The position numbers and the translations under genes are program-made. The notes below the pieces were generated by a model. That model saw only the letters and a list, made by a program, of their open reading frames with translations, was not told the DNA's origin and searched no databases. A DNA stretch of 64,000 nt from Flavobacteriaceae bacterium UJ101. Lineage in GTDB: Bacteria; Bacteroidota; Bacteroidia; Flavobacteriales; UJ101. Of this stretch, positions 51,220 to 58,870 are shown piece by piece (the stretch's first letter is position 1; each line of letters begins with the position of its first letter). Location: NCBI GenBank assembly GCA_001880285.1, contig CP016269.1, positions 2,242,501 to 2,306,500 on the forward strand, read 5' to 3'.

Positions 51220-52350
51220 TTATTTCACTTTGATTGGAGGGTGCTCTTTTAAAAAGTTTACAACTAACTCAGGATCATCAGTTAAGTATAATAATTGCTT
51301 ATAATCTTTTCCTTTTGCCAATTGATGCAATACGGAATAAATGGAAGTATCTTCCACATAACGTTTTTTACTTAAAAAGACCATAGGACTATAATAACCA
51401 AAGGTTCCATAGTGATTTTGTGCTGCTTCTTGAAAGATTTCTTGAGTTGTACCTGCACTTCCAGGAGCATATACAACACCATATAAACTAATAGCTAATA
51501 AAGTATCTTCTCTAATGGAGTTAGAAAAATATTTGGCAATATTGGAAGCAAATAAATTACTCGGTTCATGACCGTAAAACCAAGTTGGAATAGCTAAACT
51601 TTCTTCTCCATTTGGATATAAATCTAATACATCCATTGCTTTCTGAATAAAACCTTGATCAGTGTACTTAGGTGCTTCTGCTAAAATTGTAATGGCTTTT
51701 TTTAAATCCTCATCTGCACGATGTGCAAAATAAGCTCCTAAATTGGCTGCCTCCATAATTCCTGGACCACCTCCTGAAACTACATAATAACCATTTTCAG
51801 TAGCTAATTTAGCTGAAAAAGCAGCTTTTATGTAAAATTCATCTCCTCTAGGTGTACCATGTCCACCCATAAATCCTACCGCTTTTTTTTGAGTCATCCC
51901 ATTTTCATCATAACCTAATAATTGGCGTAAAGCATCATCAATACTATGATCATGAATTCGTTGAGCTAAGGCTTCGTTAATTGAAGGTGTATATTTATTT
52001 TTTACAAAATGATTGTAAATATGTAGATCAATAGAATTATCTTCTGTTGGGTCATAACCTTCCATTAATTCTTCCCAAGTATAAAGTGATTGGCGGTAGG
52101 GTTTATAAGGAATGTTTTTAAATTTAGGATAGACATAACCTCCTTTATTAACAATAGTAGAAACATCTTCTCGATTAAATTTACATCCTAAAAAAGTAGT
52201 GTTATTGTAAATAAATTCTCCCCAATTAATGGTTGTTTTGGTAAAGTCTATATCTTGAATAACTAGATTAGATAAATCGATGGTTTTAGGTAATAATTTT
52301 TCGAAAGCATTTAAGTTTCGTATAATATTCTTATGTTGTTTTAAGCTCAT
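51220..52350 (-). CDS. LOG family (Rossmann, lysine-decarboxylase-like) protein
   Basis: The 376-residue product has the LOG signature VVSGGGPGIMEAANLGAY and, instead of PGGxGTxxE, the variant PGSAGTTQEIFQ. LOG proteins remove ribose 5-phosphate from nucleoside monophosphates. The N-terminal 130 residues are an extra domain found in longer bacterial members. Cytoplasmic; substrate unknown. It is the first core gene to the right of the element. Confidence 0.85.
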   Translation of the reverse strand: MSLKQHKNIIRNLNAFEKLLPKTIDLSNLVIQDIDFTKTTINWGEFIYNNTTFLGCKFNREDVSTIVNKGGYVYPKFKNIPYKPYRQSLYTWEELMEGYDPTEDNSIDLHIYNHFVKNKYTPSINEALAQRIHDHSIDDALRQLLGYDENGMTQKKAVGFMGGHGTPRGDEFYIKAAFSAKLATENGYYVVSGGGPGIMEAANLGAYFAHRADEDLKKAITILAEAPKYTDQGFIQKAMDVLDLYPNGEESLAIPTWFYGHEPSNLFASNIAKYFSNSIREDTLLAISLYGVVYAPGSAGTTQEIFQEAAQNHYGTFGYYSPMVFLSKKRYVEDTSIYSVLHQLAKGKDYKQLLYLTDDPELVVNFLKEHPPIKVK

Positions 52351-52374
52351 ACAATAAATTTTGAAATCAAATAT

Positions 52375-52565
52375 AGTTAAAGAAAAAGGGAAAAGCGAAA
52401 AGAGAGAAGTGAAAAGTGGTGTTAATCGTATATTTTTGCTTTTCGTTTTTCACTTTTCATTTTAAAATTATAAGTTACAGGTTATGAGTTTTGAGTATAA
52501 AATACTAATACGATTCAAACTTTTCATTGTTCACTTTTCACTTTTCATTTAAAAGATTGTAATTT
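52375..52565. repeat. Low-complexity repeat-rich intergenic region
   Basis: The words cttttcacttttcat and gaaaagtgaaaag recur in both orientations several times between the LOG gene and era. The pieces at 52390-52420 and 52437-52465 are roughly complementary, so the RNA could fold. This looks like a degenerate dispersed repeat; no gene. Confidence 0.6.
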
Positions 52566-52572
52566 TGCCACG

Positions 52573-53466
52573 ATGAAAGCAGAGAAGAAACATAAAGCAG
52601 GATTTGTTAATATAATTGGGAATCCTAATGTAGGAAAATCAACTTTGATGAACCAATTAGTAGGAGAGCGATTGTCTATTATTACTTCAAAAGCTCAAAC
52701 AACACGTCATCGTATTTTAGGAATTGTGAGTGATGAGAATTATCAAATTGTTTTTTCTGATACTCCAGGAGTGATTAAACCCGCTTATGAAATGCAAGAA
52801 GGGATGATGACTTTTGTAAAACAAGCTTTTAAAGATGCAGATGTTTTGCTTTATATGGTTGAAGTAGGGGATAAGGTTTTGAAAGATGAAGTTTTTATGG
52901 ACAAAATTAAGAACACAGATATTCCTGTTTTGTTATTAATTAATAAAATTGATCAATCAGACCAAGAAAAATTAATCCAAGAAGTTGGATATTGGAAAGA
53001 AACATTACCAAAAGCTGAGATCATTCCACTTTCTGCTTTAGAAGGTTTTAATATTGAAACGATTAAAGAGTTAATTGTAGAAAAACTTCCTGAATCACCT
53101 GCTTTTTATCCTAAAGATGCTTTAACGGATAAACCAGAGCGTTTTTTTGTAAATGAGACCATTCGTGAAAAGATTTTATTAAATTATAAAAAAGAAATTC
53201 CTTATTCTGTAGAAGTAGAAACCGATGAATTTAAAGAAGATGAAAAAATTATTCGGATTCATGCTAATGTATATGTGGAACGTGATTCACAAAAAGGGAT
53301 TCTTATTGGTCATCAAGGAAAGATGCTAAAGAAAACTGCAACAGAAGCACGATTAGATTTAGAAAAATTCTTTCAAAAAAAGGTTTTCTTAGAACTTTTT
53401 GTTAAAGTAAATAAAGATTGGCGTAAAAATAAAAAACAATTAAAACGCTTCGGATATGATAATTAA
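52573..53466 (+). CDS. era: GTPase Era
   Basis: Era binds the 3' end of 16S rRNA and helps assemble the small ribosomal subunit. The 297-residue product has G1 GNPNVGKST, G3 DTPGV, G4 NKID and G5-like SAL, and the C-terminal KH domain with the GxxG loop in LIGHQGKMLKKTATEARLDL. Length and domain order fit the family. Cytoplasmic, sometimes at the membrane. Single gene; convergent with the reductase at 53480. Confidence 0.97.
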   Translation: MKAEKKHKAGFVNIIGNPNVGKSTLMNQLVGERLSIITSKAQTTRHRILGIVSDENYQIVFSDTPGVIKPAYEMQEGMMTFVKQAFKDADVLLYMVEVGDKVLKDEVFMDKIKNTDIPVLLLINKIDQSDQEKLIQEVGYWKETLPKAEIIPLSALEGFNIETIKELIVEKLPESPAFYPKDALTDKPERFFVNETIREKILLNYKKEIPYSVEVETDEFKEDEKIIRIHANVYVERDSQKGILIGHQGKMLKKTATEARLDLEKFFQKKVFLELFVKVNKDWRKNKKQLKRFGYDN

Positions 53467-53479
53467 ATTGTAATGTGTT

Positions 53480-54013
53480 TTACGCTCGTTCGTAATGACT
53501 TTGAACGATTTGGTTTAAAAACACTTCTGTTTTTATATGGTTAAATTTTAGTGAGTTGGGTATTTTGTTGAATAAAGGAATTCCATCTCCTAATAAAATA
53601 GGAATAGTAGAAATTCTAAGCTCATCAATTAAATCTTCTTTTAGAAAATTTTGAACTGTTTTTCCTCCATCAATATATAATTTGTGAAAACCTTTTTGGT
53701 GAATATGGTTTAAAACCTCTTTTATATCACCACTTAATATAATGGCTTTTTCTTTAAGTTTTTCTGGAACTTCTTTTAACGAATGACTCAAAACAAATAC
53801 TGGCTTACGATAAGGCCATTCACCACCAAAGTTACAAACTGTTTCAAAAGTAGTTCGCCCCATAACGATAGCATCAATTTCATTCATTAAATTAACGAAC
53901 CCCATATCCTTATTTTCTGGATTTGGGATAGAATGTAGCCACTCCAATTCTCCATTTATACCTGCTATGAACCCGTCTAAGCTTTTGGCAATAAATACAA
54001 TATTTTTATTCAT
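53480..54013 (-). CDS. Dihydrofolate reductase/RibD C-terminal-like protein
   Basis: The 177-residue product has the RibD_C fold pattern: IAKSLDGFIAG at the start, AIVMGRTTFETVCNFG, and LYIDGGKTVQNFLKEDLIDE, followed by ELRISTIPILLGDGIPLF. It binds NADPH and reduces an unknown substrate; it is a homologue of YwjB/YyaP proteins of other bacteria and not the folate enzyme. The gene ends 14 bp from era. Confidence 0.9.
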   Translation of the reverse strand: MNKNIVFIAKSLDGFIAGINGELEWLHSIPNPENKDMGFVNLMNEIDAIVMGRTTFETVCNFGGEWPYRKPVFVLSHSLKEVPEKLKEKAIILSGDIKEVLNHIHQKGFHKLYIDGGKTVQNFLKEDLIDELRISTIPILLGDGIPLFNKIPNSLKFNHIKTEVFLNQIVQSHYERA

Positions 54014-54170
54014 TATTTTGTTTTTAAAATGAGTAAGTAAATATAGTAAATAGAATGTAAGTTATTGATAAAAATAGAGACTAAGTAGGTGTATAATTAA
54101 TAAGAAATAACCATTATGTGATATGGAGCAAATAATGGTTATTTTTGAATAGAAAAATAAGGAAAAGGAT

Positions 54171-54644
54171 ATGAACAACAAAATGCTTACTTGGAAAGAA
54201 GTTTTACATTTGAGTACGCAAGGAAACTTAATTCCAGACAAACGTGTAGAAAAAACTGAAGATGAATGGCGTAAATTGTTAACTCCAGAACAATTTCGAA
54301 TTACAAGACAAAAAGGTACAGAACGTCCTCATTCAGGAGCTTTATGTAGTCTTTATGAAGCAGGTCAGTATAATTGTGTATGTTGTGATACACCATTATT
54401 TGACTCAACGATAAAGTATGATTCAGGTACAGGTTGGCCGAGTTTTACACAACCTGTGAAAGAGAATGCAGTGGCTTATAAAAAAGATACGTCTTTTGGA
54501 ATGGTACGCATAGAAACTTTATGCAATACGTGTGATGCACATTTAGGACATGTTTTTCCAGACGGCCCTGAGCCAAGTGGATTACGTTATTGTATTAATT
54601 CTGAATCATTGGTTTTAGAGAGTGATAGTATGGAGGTAAAGTAA
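54171..54644 (+). CDS. msrB: Peptide-methionine (R)-S-oxide reductase
   Basis: It repairs the R epimer of methionine sulfoxide. The 157-residue product has the SelR fold: zinc Cys69, Cys72, Cys118 and Cys121 (CVCC and CNTC), SGTGWPSF, HLGHVFPDGP and the catalytic Cys141 in LRYCINS; Cys59 may resolve the sulfenic acid. No signal peptide, hence cytoplasmic. Its stop overlaps the ATG of the next gene by 1 bp (TAATG). First gene of a six-gene redox-repair operon. Confidence 0.96.
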   Translation: MNNKMLTWKEVLHLSTQGNLIPDKRVEKTEDEWRKLLTPEQFRITRQKGTERPHSGALCSLYEAGQYNCVCCDTPLFDSTIKYDSGTGWPSFTQPVKENAVAYKKDTSFGMVRIETLCNTCDAHLGHVFPDGPEPSGLRYCINSESLVLESDSMEVK

Positions 54645-55177
54645 TGAAACGAAATATTCCTGTACTAAAATTGTATGGTAAAAAAGATTGTAGAAAAACA
54701 CAGTATTACCAATCTATTTTAGAAGAAATAGGTTTACCATATCAATTTTTAGATGTAATAGAGAATGAAGATTTTGCAGAAGAATTACGTAATTTGTATA
54801 CGAATAAGAAGTTAAATTTTCCTACAATAACAATAGGAGATAAAAAACTTCGTAATCCCTACAAAGAAGAACTTTTAAAATGGATAAATAAATTGATACC
54901 GAGTATGATTGATATACAACACGATAAGGAAAAGCAAATCTTTATTTTACCTATTAATGGTGAAGAGGCAAAAGTAGAATATACTTGGAAAAAGGGTATA
55001 ATGTATTTAACACATTCTGAAGTTCCTCATAATTTAAGAGGAAGAGGAATTGGTAAAGAATTGGTTTTAAAAACATTTGAAAAATTGACAGAAGAAGGTT
55101 TTAAAGCTGTGGCGATTTGTACCTATATTCAGCATGTTAAAAATAGAGATACCTATTGGAAGAATATAATAGGATAA
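54644..55177 (+). CDS. Glutaredoxin-like domain fused to a YjdJ-type GNAT domain
   Basis: The 177-residue product joins two modules. Residues 5-85 are glutaredoxin-like (VLKLYGKKDCRKTQYY, FPTITIGDKKLRNPYK), with the active site CRKT: one Cys (Cys16) and no second. Residues 92-177 are the short acetyltransferase-like CG type (LTHSEVPHNLRGRGIGKELV, then VAICTYIQHV), which is known as a stand-alone family (YjdJ). It lies between msrB and msrA, so the glutaredoxin part could feed electrons to them; this is an inference. The fusion itself is seen directly. Confidence 0.85.
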   Translation: MKRNIPVLKLYGKKDCRKTQYYQSILEEIGLPYQFLDVIENEDFAEELRNLYTNKKLNFPTITIGDKKLRNPYKEELLKWINKLIPSMIDIQHDKEKQIFILPINGEEAKVEYTWKKGIMYLTHSEVPHNLRGRGIGKELVLKTFEKLTEEGFKAVAICTYIQHVKNRDTYWKNIIG

Positions 55178-55215
55178 TTAATTAGTATAATATAAATACA
55201 AAAAATAAAAGAAAA

Positions 55216-55710
55216 ATGAATACATATAAGAAAGCCTATATAGCAGGAGGTTGTTTTTGGGGAATGGAAGATCTCTTTAGAAAAAGAAAAGGAATTATAG
55301 ATACAGAAGTAGGATATTTAGGAGGGGAAAATAAATACCCTACATATAAAAACCACCCAGGGCATGCAGAAGGTATCGAATTAATTTATGACCCGAATGA
55401 GACTTCGTTTAAAGAAATTTTAGATTATTTCTATAGAGTACATGATCCGACAACAGTTGATCAACAAGGAAATGATAAAGGTTCGAGTTATCGTTCAACG
55501 ATTTTTTTTCAAAATGAAGAAGAAAAAAAAATAGCAGAGGAAGTTATAAAAATTGTGGATGACTCTGGGAGGTGGAAAAGTAAAGTAGTAACTACTTTAG
55601 AGCCTTTTACGAAGTTTTGGAAAGCGGAAGAATATCATCAAGATTATTTAGAGAAGAACCCTAATGGATATACATGTCATTTTGAACGATTCGGTAGTTT
55701 TTTTAAATAA
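55216..55710 (+). CDS. msrA: Peptide-methionine (S)-S-oxide reductase, cytoplasmic
   Basis: The 164-residue product has the catalytic Cys13 in GGCFWGMED, GYLGGENKYPTY, HAEGIELIYDP, HDPTTVDQQGNDKGSSYRST and EEYHQDYLEKNP. It has no signal peptide, in contrast to the MsrA at 18212. The second Cys of the CFWC form is replaced by Gly (CFWG), so the resolving Cys is elsewhere, perhaps the one near the C-terminus (TCHFERF). Third gene of the redox-repair operon. Confidence 0.95.
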   Translation: MNTYKKAYIAGGCFWGMEDLFRKRKGIIDTEVGYLGGENKYPTYKNHPGHAEGIELIYDPNETSFKEILDYFYRVHDPTTVDQQGNDKGSSYRSTIFFQNEEEKKIAEEVIKIVDDSGRWKSKVVTTLEPFTKFWKAEEYHQDYLEKNPNGYTCHFERFGSFFK

Positions 55711-55719
55711 AAATCTAAC

Positions 55720-56679
55720 ATGAATAAATTGGAAAATAAAATAGGGTTAGGAACTTCCGCCATAGGGCGACCTGTTTATATTAATGTTCGTAAAGAAGAA
55801 AAAGAAAAACAATCCATAGAAGAGTTTAAAAAGAATAGTATTGAAGTTCTTGATAAAGCTTATCAACTAGGGGTGCGTTATTTTGATACAGCACCTGGTT
55901 ATGGTTTTGCAGAAGAATTATTAGAAAATTGGGTTAGAAAGAAACAAGATTCTTCAATTGAAGTAGCAACAAAGTGGGGGTATACTTATACAGCCAATTT
56001 TAATGAAGATACAATACTTCATGAAGTTAAAGAACATTCATTAGAAAAATTAAATGAACAATGGGAGGTATCTAAAAGACTCCTCCCATATTTAAAATAT
56101 TATCAAATACATTCGGCAACTTTAGAAACAGGTGTTTTAAGTAATGAATTGATTTTAAGAAGATTGTATGAGTTGAAGAAAGTGTATGGAATTCAAATAG
56201 GTTTAACAACTACAGGAGCAAATCAATCAGAAGTTTTGGAAAAAGCACTAAATGTAAAAATAGAAGATGAAGTGCTATTCGAAGTTTTTCAATGTACGTA
56301 CAATATTTTAGATCAAAATATATTGAACATAGGAGAAAAAATTATTCAGTTAGGAAAACGTTTGGTTTTAAAAGAGACATTAGCTAATGGTCGATTATTT
56401 CCGACAGATAAATTCAGTCATTACCATAAACTGTACTCTATTTTAGAGTCTTTAGCTAAAAAGTATGAGGTAGGCATAGATGCTATTGCACTAAATTTTT
56501 GTTTACAAACTCTTCCAGGGGCTTTAATTTTGAGTGGGGCAAGTAAAACGTTGTATTTAAATGAAAATTTAAAAATAAATAAGTTTAAATTATCTAGTAA
56601 GGAATTGGATTGTCTTAGAAATTTCCAAATAGAACCTATAAGTTATTGGAAGGAACGAAAACAACTAGCATGGAATTAA
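55720..56679 (+). CDS. Aldo/keto reductase
   Basis: The 319-residue TIM-barrel product has the catalytic tetrad of the superfamily: Asp and Tyr in YFDTAPGYGFAE, Lys in VATKWGYTY, and His in YYQIHSATLE. It reduces an aldehyde or ketone with NADPH; the group is not further resolved. It follows msrA after 9 bp. The next gene starts inside its end: its ATG (56670) precedes the stop of this gene by 7 bases. Confidence 0.9.
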   Translation: MNKLENKIGLGTSAIGRPVYINVRKEEKEKQSIEEFKKNSIEVLDKAYQLGVRYFDTAPGYGFAEELLENWVRKKQDSSIEVATKWGYTYTANFNEDTILHEVKEHSLEKLNEQWEVSKRLLPYLKYYQIHSATLETGVLSNELILRRLYELKKVYGIQIGLTTTGANQSEVLEKALNVKIEDEVLFEVFQCTYNILDQNILNIGEKIIQLGKRLVLKETLANGRLFPTDKFSHYHKLYSILESLAKKYEVGIDAIALNFCLQTLPGALILSGASKTLYLNENLKINKFKLSSKELDCLRNFQIEPISYWKERKQLAWN

Positions 56680-57233
56680 ACTTATCATCTATACATAAAA
56701 TAGGTTTTGGAGGAGGATGTCATTGGTGTACAGAAGCTGTTTTTCAATTTTTAAAAGGTGTGGTTAAAGTTGAACAAGGTTGGATAGCTTCGAAGGAAAA
56801 GGATAATTATTTTTCAGAAGCAGTTATTGTGACATATAACGCTACTTTAATTTCATTAGAGGATTTGATTGAGATCCATTTATATACACATAAAAGTACA
56901 TCGAATCATAGTATGCGTATGAAGTATAGGTCGGCGATTTATTATTTTTTTGAAGAACAAAAAATGAAAAGCTTATATAAAATTGATAGTTTACAATCTT
57001 TATTTGAGGAGAAAATTATTACAAAAGTACTACCTTTTGAAACGTTTAAAGCTTCTAGAGAAGAAATACAAAATTATTACCAGAAAAATCCTCGTAAACC
57101 TTTTTGTGAGAAATATATTAATCCAAAGTTAGATTTGTTATTAAAAAAGTATACCTTGTTTGTTGATAGTAAAAAAATAATTCATAGTAAAAAAAGTAAA
57201 AATGAAAAGTTCAAAATTGAAAATAACGAATAG
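56670..57233 (+). CDS. Diverged MsrA paralog
   Basis: I place the start at the ATG of 56670, overlapping the reductase gene end by 10 bp; the frame extends 24 bp upstream only through a TTG. The 187-residue product keeps the MsrA active-site box as [17 protein letters not shown] (Cys17, with His in place of Phe) and [10 protein letters not shown], but lacks GHAE (it has SEAV), the HDPTT-RQG block (it has [11 protein letters not shown]) and the EEYHQxY motif. The pocket residues that bind methyl sulfoxide are therefore changed. It could be a different sulfoxide reductase or a partner that lost activity. Operon gene five. Confidence 0.8.
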   Translation: MELNLSSIHKIGFGGGCHWCTEAVFQFLKGVVKVEQGWIASKEKDNYFSEAVIVTYNATLISLEDLIEIHLYTHKSTSNHSMRMKYRSAIYYFFEEQKMKSLYKIDSLQSLFEEKIITKVLPFETFKASREEIQNYYQKNPRKPFCEKYINPKLDLLLKKYTLFVDSKKIIHSKKSKNEKFKIENNE

Positions 57234-58419
57234 AAAAGGGTATGATCTTTTTGCTCATTTAGAATTACCAGCAAATCAGAAATCCAATGAATATGCCATT
57301 TTTGCACATTGTTTTACTTGCAGTAGTACGTTAAGTGCAGTAAAAAACATTAGTAGAACGTTAACATCTCATGGCTTTGGGGTGTTACGTTTTGATTTCA
57401 CAGGGTTAGGACGCAGTGAAGGAGCATTTTCTGAAAGTCATTTTTCAGGTAATATTGAAGATTTGTTGGATGTACATACTTATATGAAAGAGCATTATAA
57501 AGCTCCTTCTTTATTGGTAGGACATTCACTTGGGGGAGCTGCATCAATTGTTGCTGCTTCAAAATTAGAAGAAATTAAAGCAGTAGCTACTATAGGAGCT
57601 CCTTCTGATATTGAGCACACTAAAGAACATTTTTCTCATCAGATTGAAGAAATTGAGTCAAAAGGAGCTATAGAAGTAAATATAGGAGGAAGACCTTTTG
57701 TAATAAATAATGATTTTGTGAAAGGATTTAGTGAAACCAATGTATTAGAAGTGGTTAAAAACCTTAGAAAACCACTTTTAATAATGCATTCTCCACAAGA
57801 TAGTATTGTAGAAGTACAGCATGCTCAAAATTTGTTTGTTTCAGCCTTTCATCCAAAGAGTTTTGTAACATTGGATGGAGCCGATCATCTGTTGACTAAT
57901 AGTGAAGATAGTCTTTATGTAGGTGATGTGATTGGAGCATGGGTACAGCGGTATTTTGATAAAGAAGAAAATACAATGTTGGAACCTAATGGAGAACAAT
58001 TGGTTGGACATCTAAATTTAAAAGAAGATCATTTTACAACACAATTACAAACGAAAAATCATACACTTATTGCAGATGAACCCAGTAGTATAGGAGGAGA
58101 TGATTTTGGGCCATCACCGTATGAATATTTGAGTGCCAGTATAGCAGCATGTACAACAATGACTCTGAAACTGTATGCAGAACGCAAAAAGTGGGATTTA
58201 GAAGAAGTGTATGTTTATATTTCGCATTCGAAGAAACATAGTGATGAATTGAATATTGATATTGAAAAGCCAGGTAGAATTGATTATATCACTAAAAAAC
58301 TCAAATTTGTAGGAAATTTAGATGAGACACAAAAACAAAAATTAAAAGAAATTGCTTCTAAATGTCCTGTACACAGAACAGTAGCAAGTGAAGTGATATT
58401 TGATACTACTTTGTTGTAG
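57202..58419 (+). CDS. Alpha/beta hydrolase fused to an OsmC domain
   Basis: The 405-residue product is a known fusion type. Residues 1-255 are an alpha/beta hydrolase: nucleophile Ser109 in VGHSLGGA, acid and His in [13 protein letters not shown] and DGADHLL. Residues 270-405 are an OsmC domain with the reactive Cys317 ([15 protein letters not shown]) and Cys388 ([12 protein letters not shown]), which reduces organic hydroperoxides by thiol chemistry. The start overlaps the previous gene by 32 bp. It closes the redox-repair operon at the terminator 58436. Confidence 0.93.
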   Translation: MKSSKLKITNRKGYDLFAHLELPANQKSNEYAIFAHCFTCSSTLSAVKNISRTLTSHGFGVLRFDFTGLGRSEGAFSESHFSGNIEDLLDVHTYMKEHYKAPSLLVGHSLGGAASIVAASKLEEIKAVATIGAPSDIEHTKEHFSHQIEEIESKGAIEVNIGGRPFVINNDFVKGFSETNVLEVVKNLRKPLLIMHSPQDSIVEVQHAQNLFVSAFHPKSFVTLDGADHLLTNSEDSLYVGDVIGAWVQRYFDKEENTMLEPNGEQLVGHLNLKEDHFTTQLQTKNHTLIADEPSSIGGDDFGPSPYEYLSASIAACTTMTLKLYAERKKWDLEEVYVYISHSKKHSDELNIDIEKPGRIDYITKKLKFVGNLDETQKQKLKEIASKCPVHRTVASEVIFDTTLL

Positions 58420-58435
58420 TCTTGAAATGATATTT

Positions 58436-58474
58436 GAAAAGTTGATAATTTTAAATCTAAATTATCAACTTTTC
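58436..58474. terminator. Bidirectional terminator of the redox operon
   Basis: Perfect 16-bp arms (58436-58451 and 58459-58474), T run after; serves the convergent gene at 58481 also. Confidence 0.85.
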
Positions 58475-58480
58475 AGTTTT

Positions 58481-58840
58481 CTATTCTTTTGGTATAGGAA
58501 GGTTGTGTTGTCTTAAAAAAGATAGTTTATCCCAGTAACCACGTTGTAGTTTTATTTTGCCGTCAATAACATGAAAAAAGCCACATCCTCTTAAGCCTAG
58601 AGGATCTTTCCATTCGAGAATTCCCCATTCACCATCTTCAAATATATTTTCAATAATACAAGTCATTTTTGCTTGATCAAATTCTTCTTTGAACATATTG
58701 TTGATAGATTCGCGACCTATAATAGGTTCATTTACCACTTGATGGTTTACAGCATCATCATGATAAAGTTTACTAATTTCATTAGCATCTCCTGTATTAA
58801 AAATTTCAACCCATTTTTTTATTAGTTCTTTTGGTGACAT
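58481..58840 (-). CDS. SnoaL-like polyketide-cyclase-fold protein
   Basis: The 119-residue cytoplasmic product has the SnoaL/NTF2-like pattern: WVEIFNTGDANEISKLYHDD, GRESINNMFKEEF, and GFFHVIDGKIKLQRGYWD. Substrate unknown. It lies 30 bp downstream of topB on the same strand, after the topB stop, and may be cotranscribed with it. Confidence 0.85.
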   Translation of the reverse strand: MSPKELIKKWVEIFNTGDANEISKLYHDDAVNHQVVNEPIIGRESINNMFKEEFDQAKMTCIIENIFEDGEWGILEWKDPLGLRGCGFFHVIDGKIKLQRGYWDKLSFLRQHNLPIPKE

Positions 58841-58870
58841 AACACAACAAGTTTTATTTGATATATGAAG

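Noticed and set aside
52375-52565. CRISPR array
   Set aside because: The repeated words vary in length and spacing, occur in both directions, and no unique spacers separate them. No other regular repeat-spacer pattern was noticed in the window.
53480-54013. Folate-pathway DHFR (folA)
   Set aside because: The residue pattern fits the RibD_C/YwjB branch; the folate-specific active-site motif is not seen.
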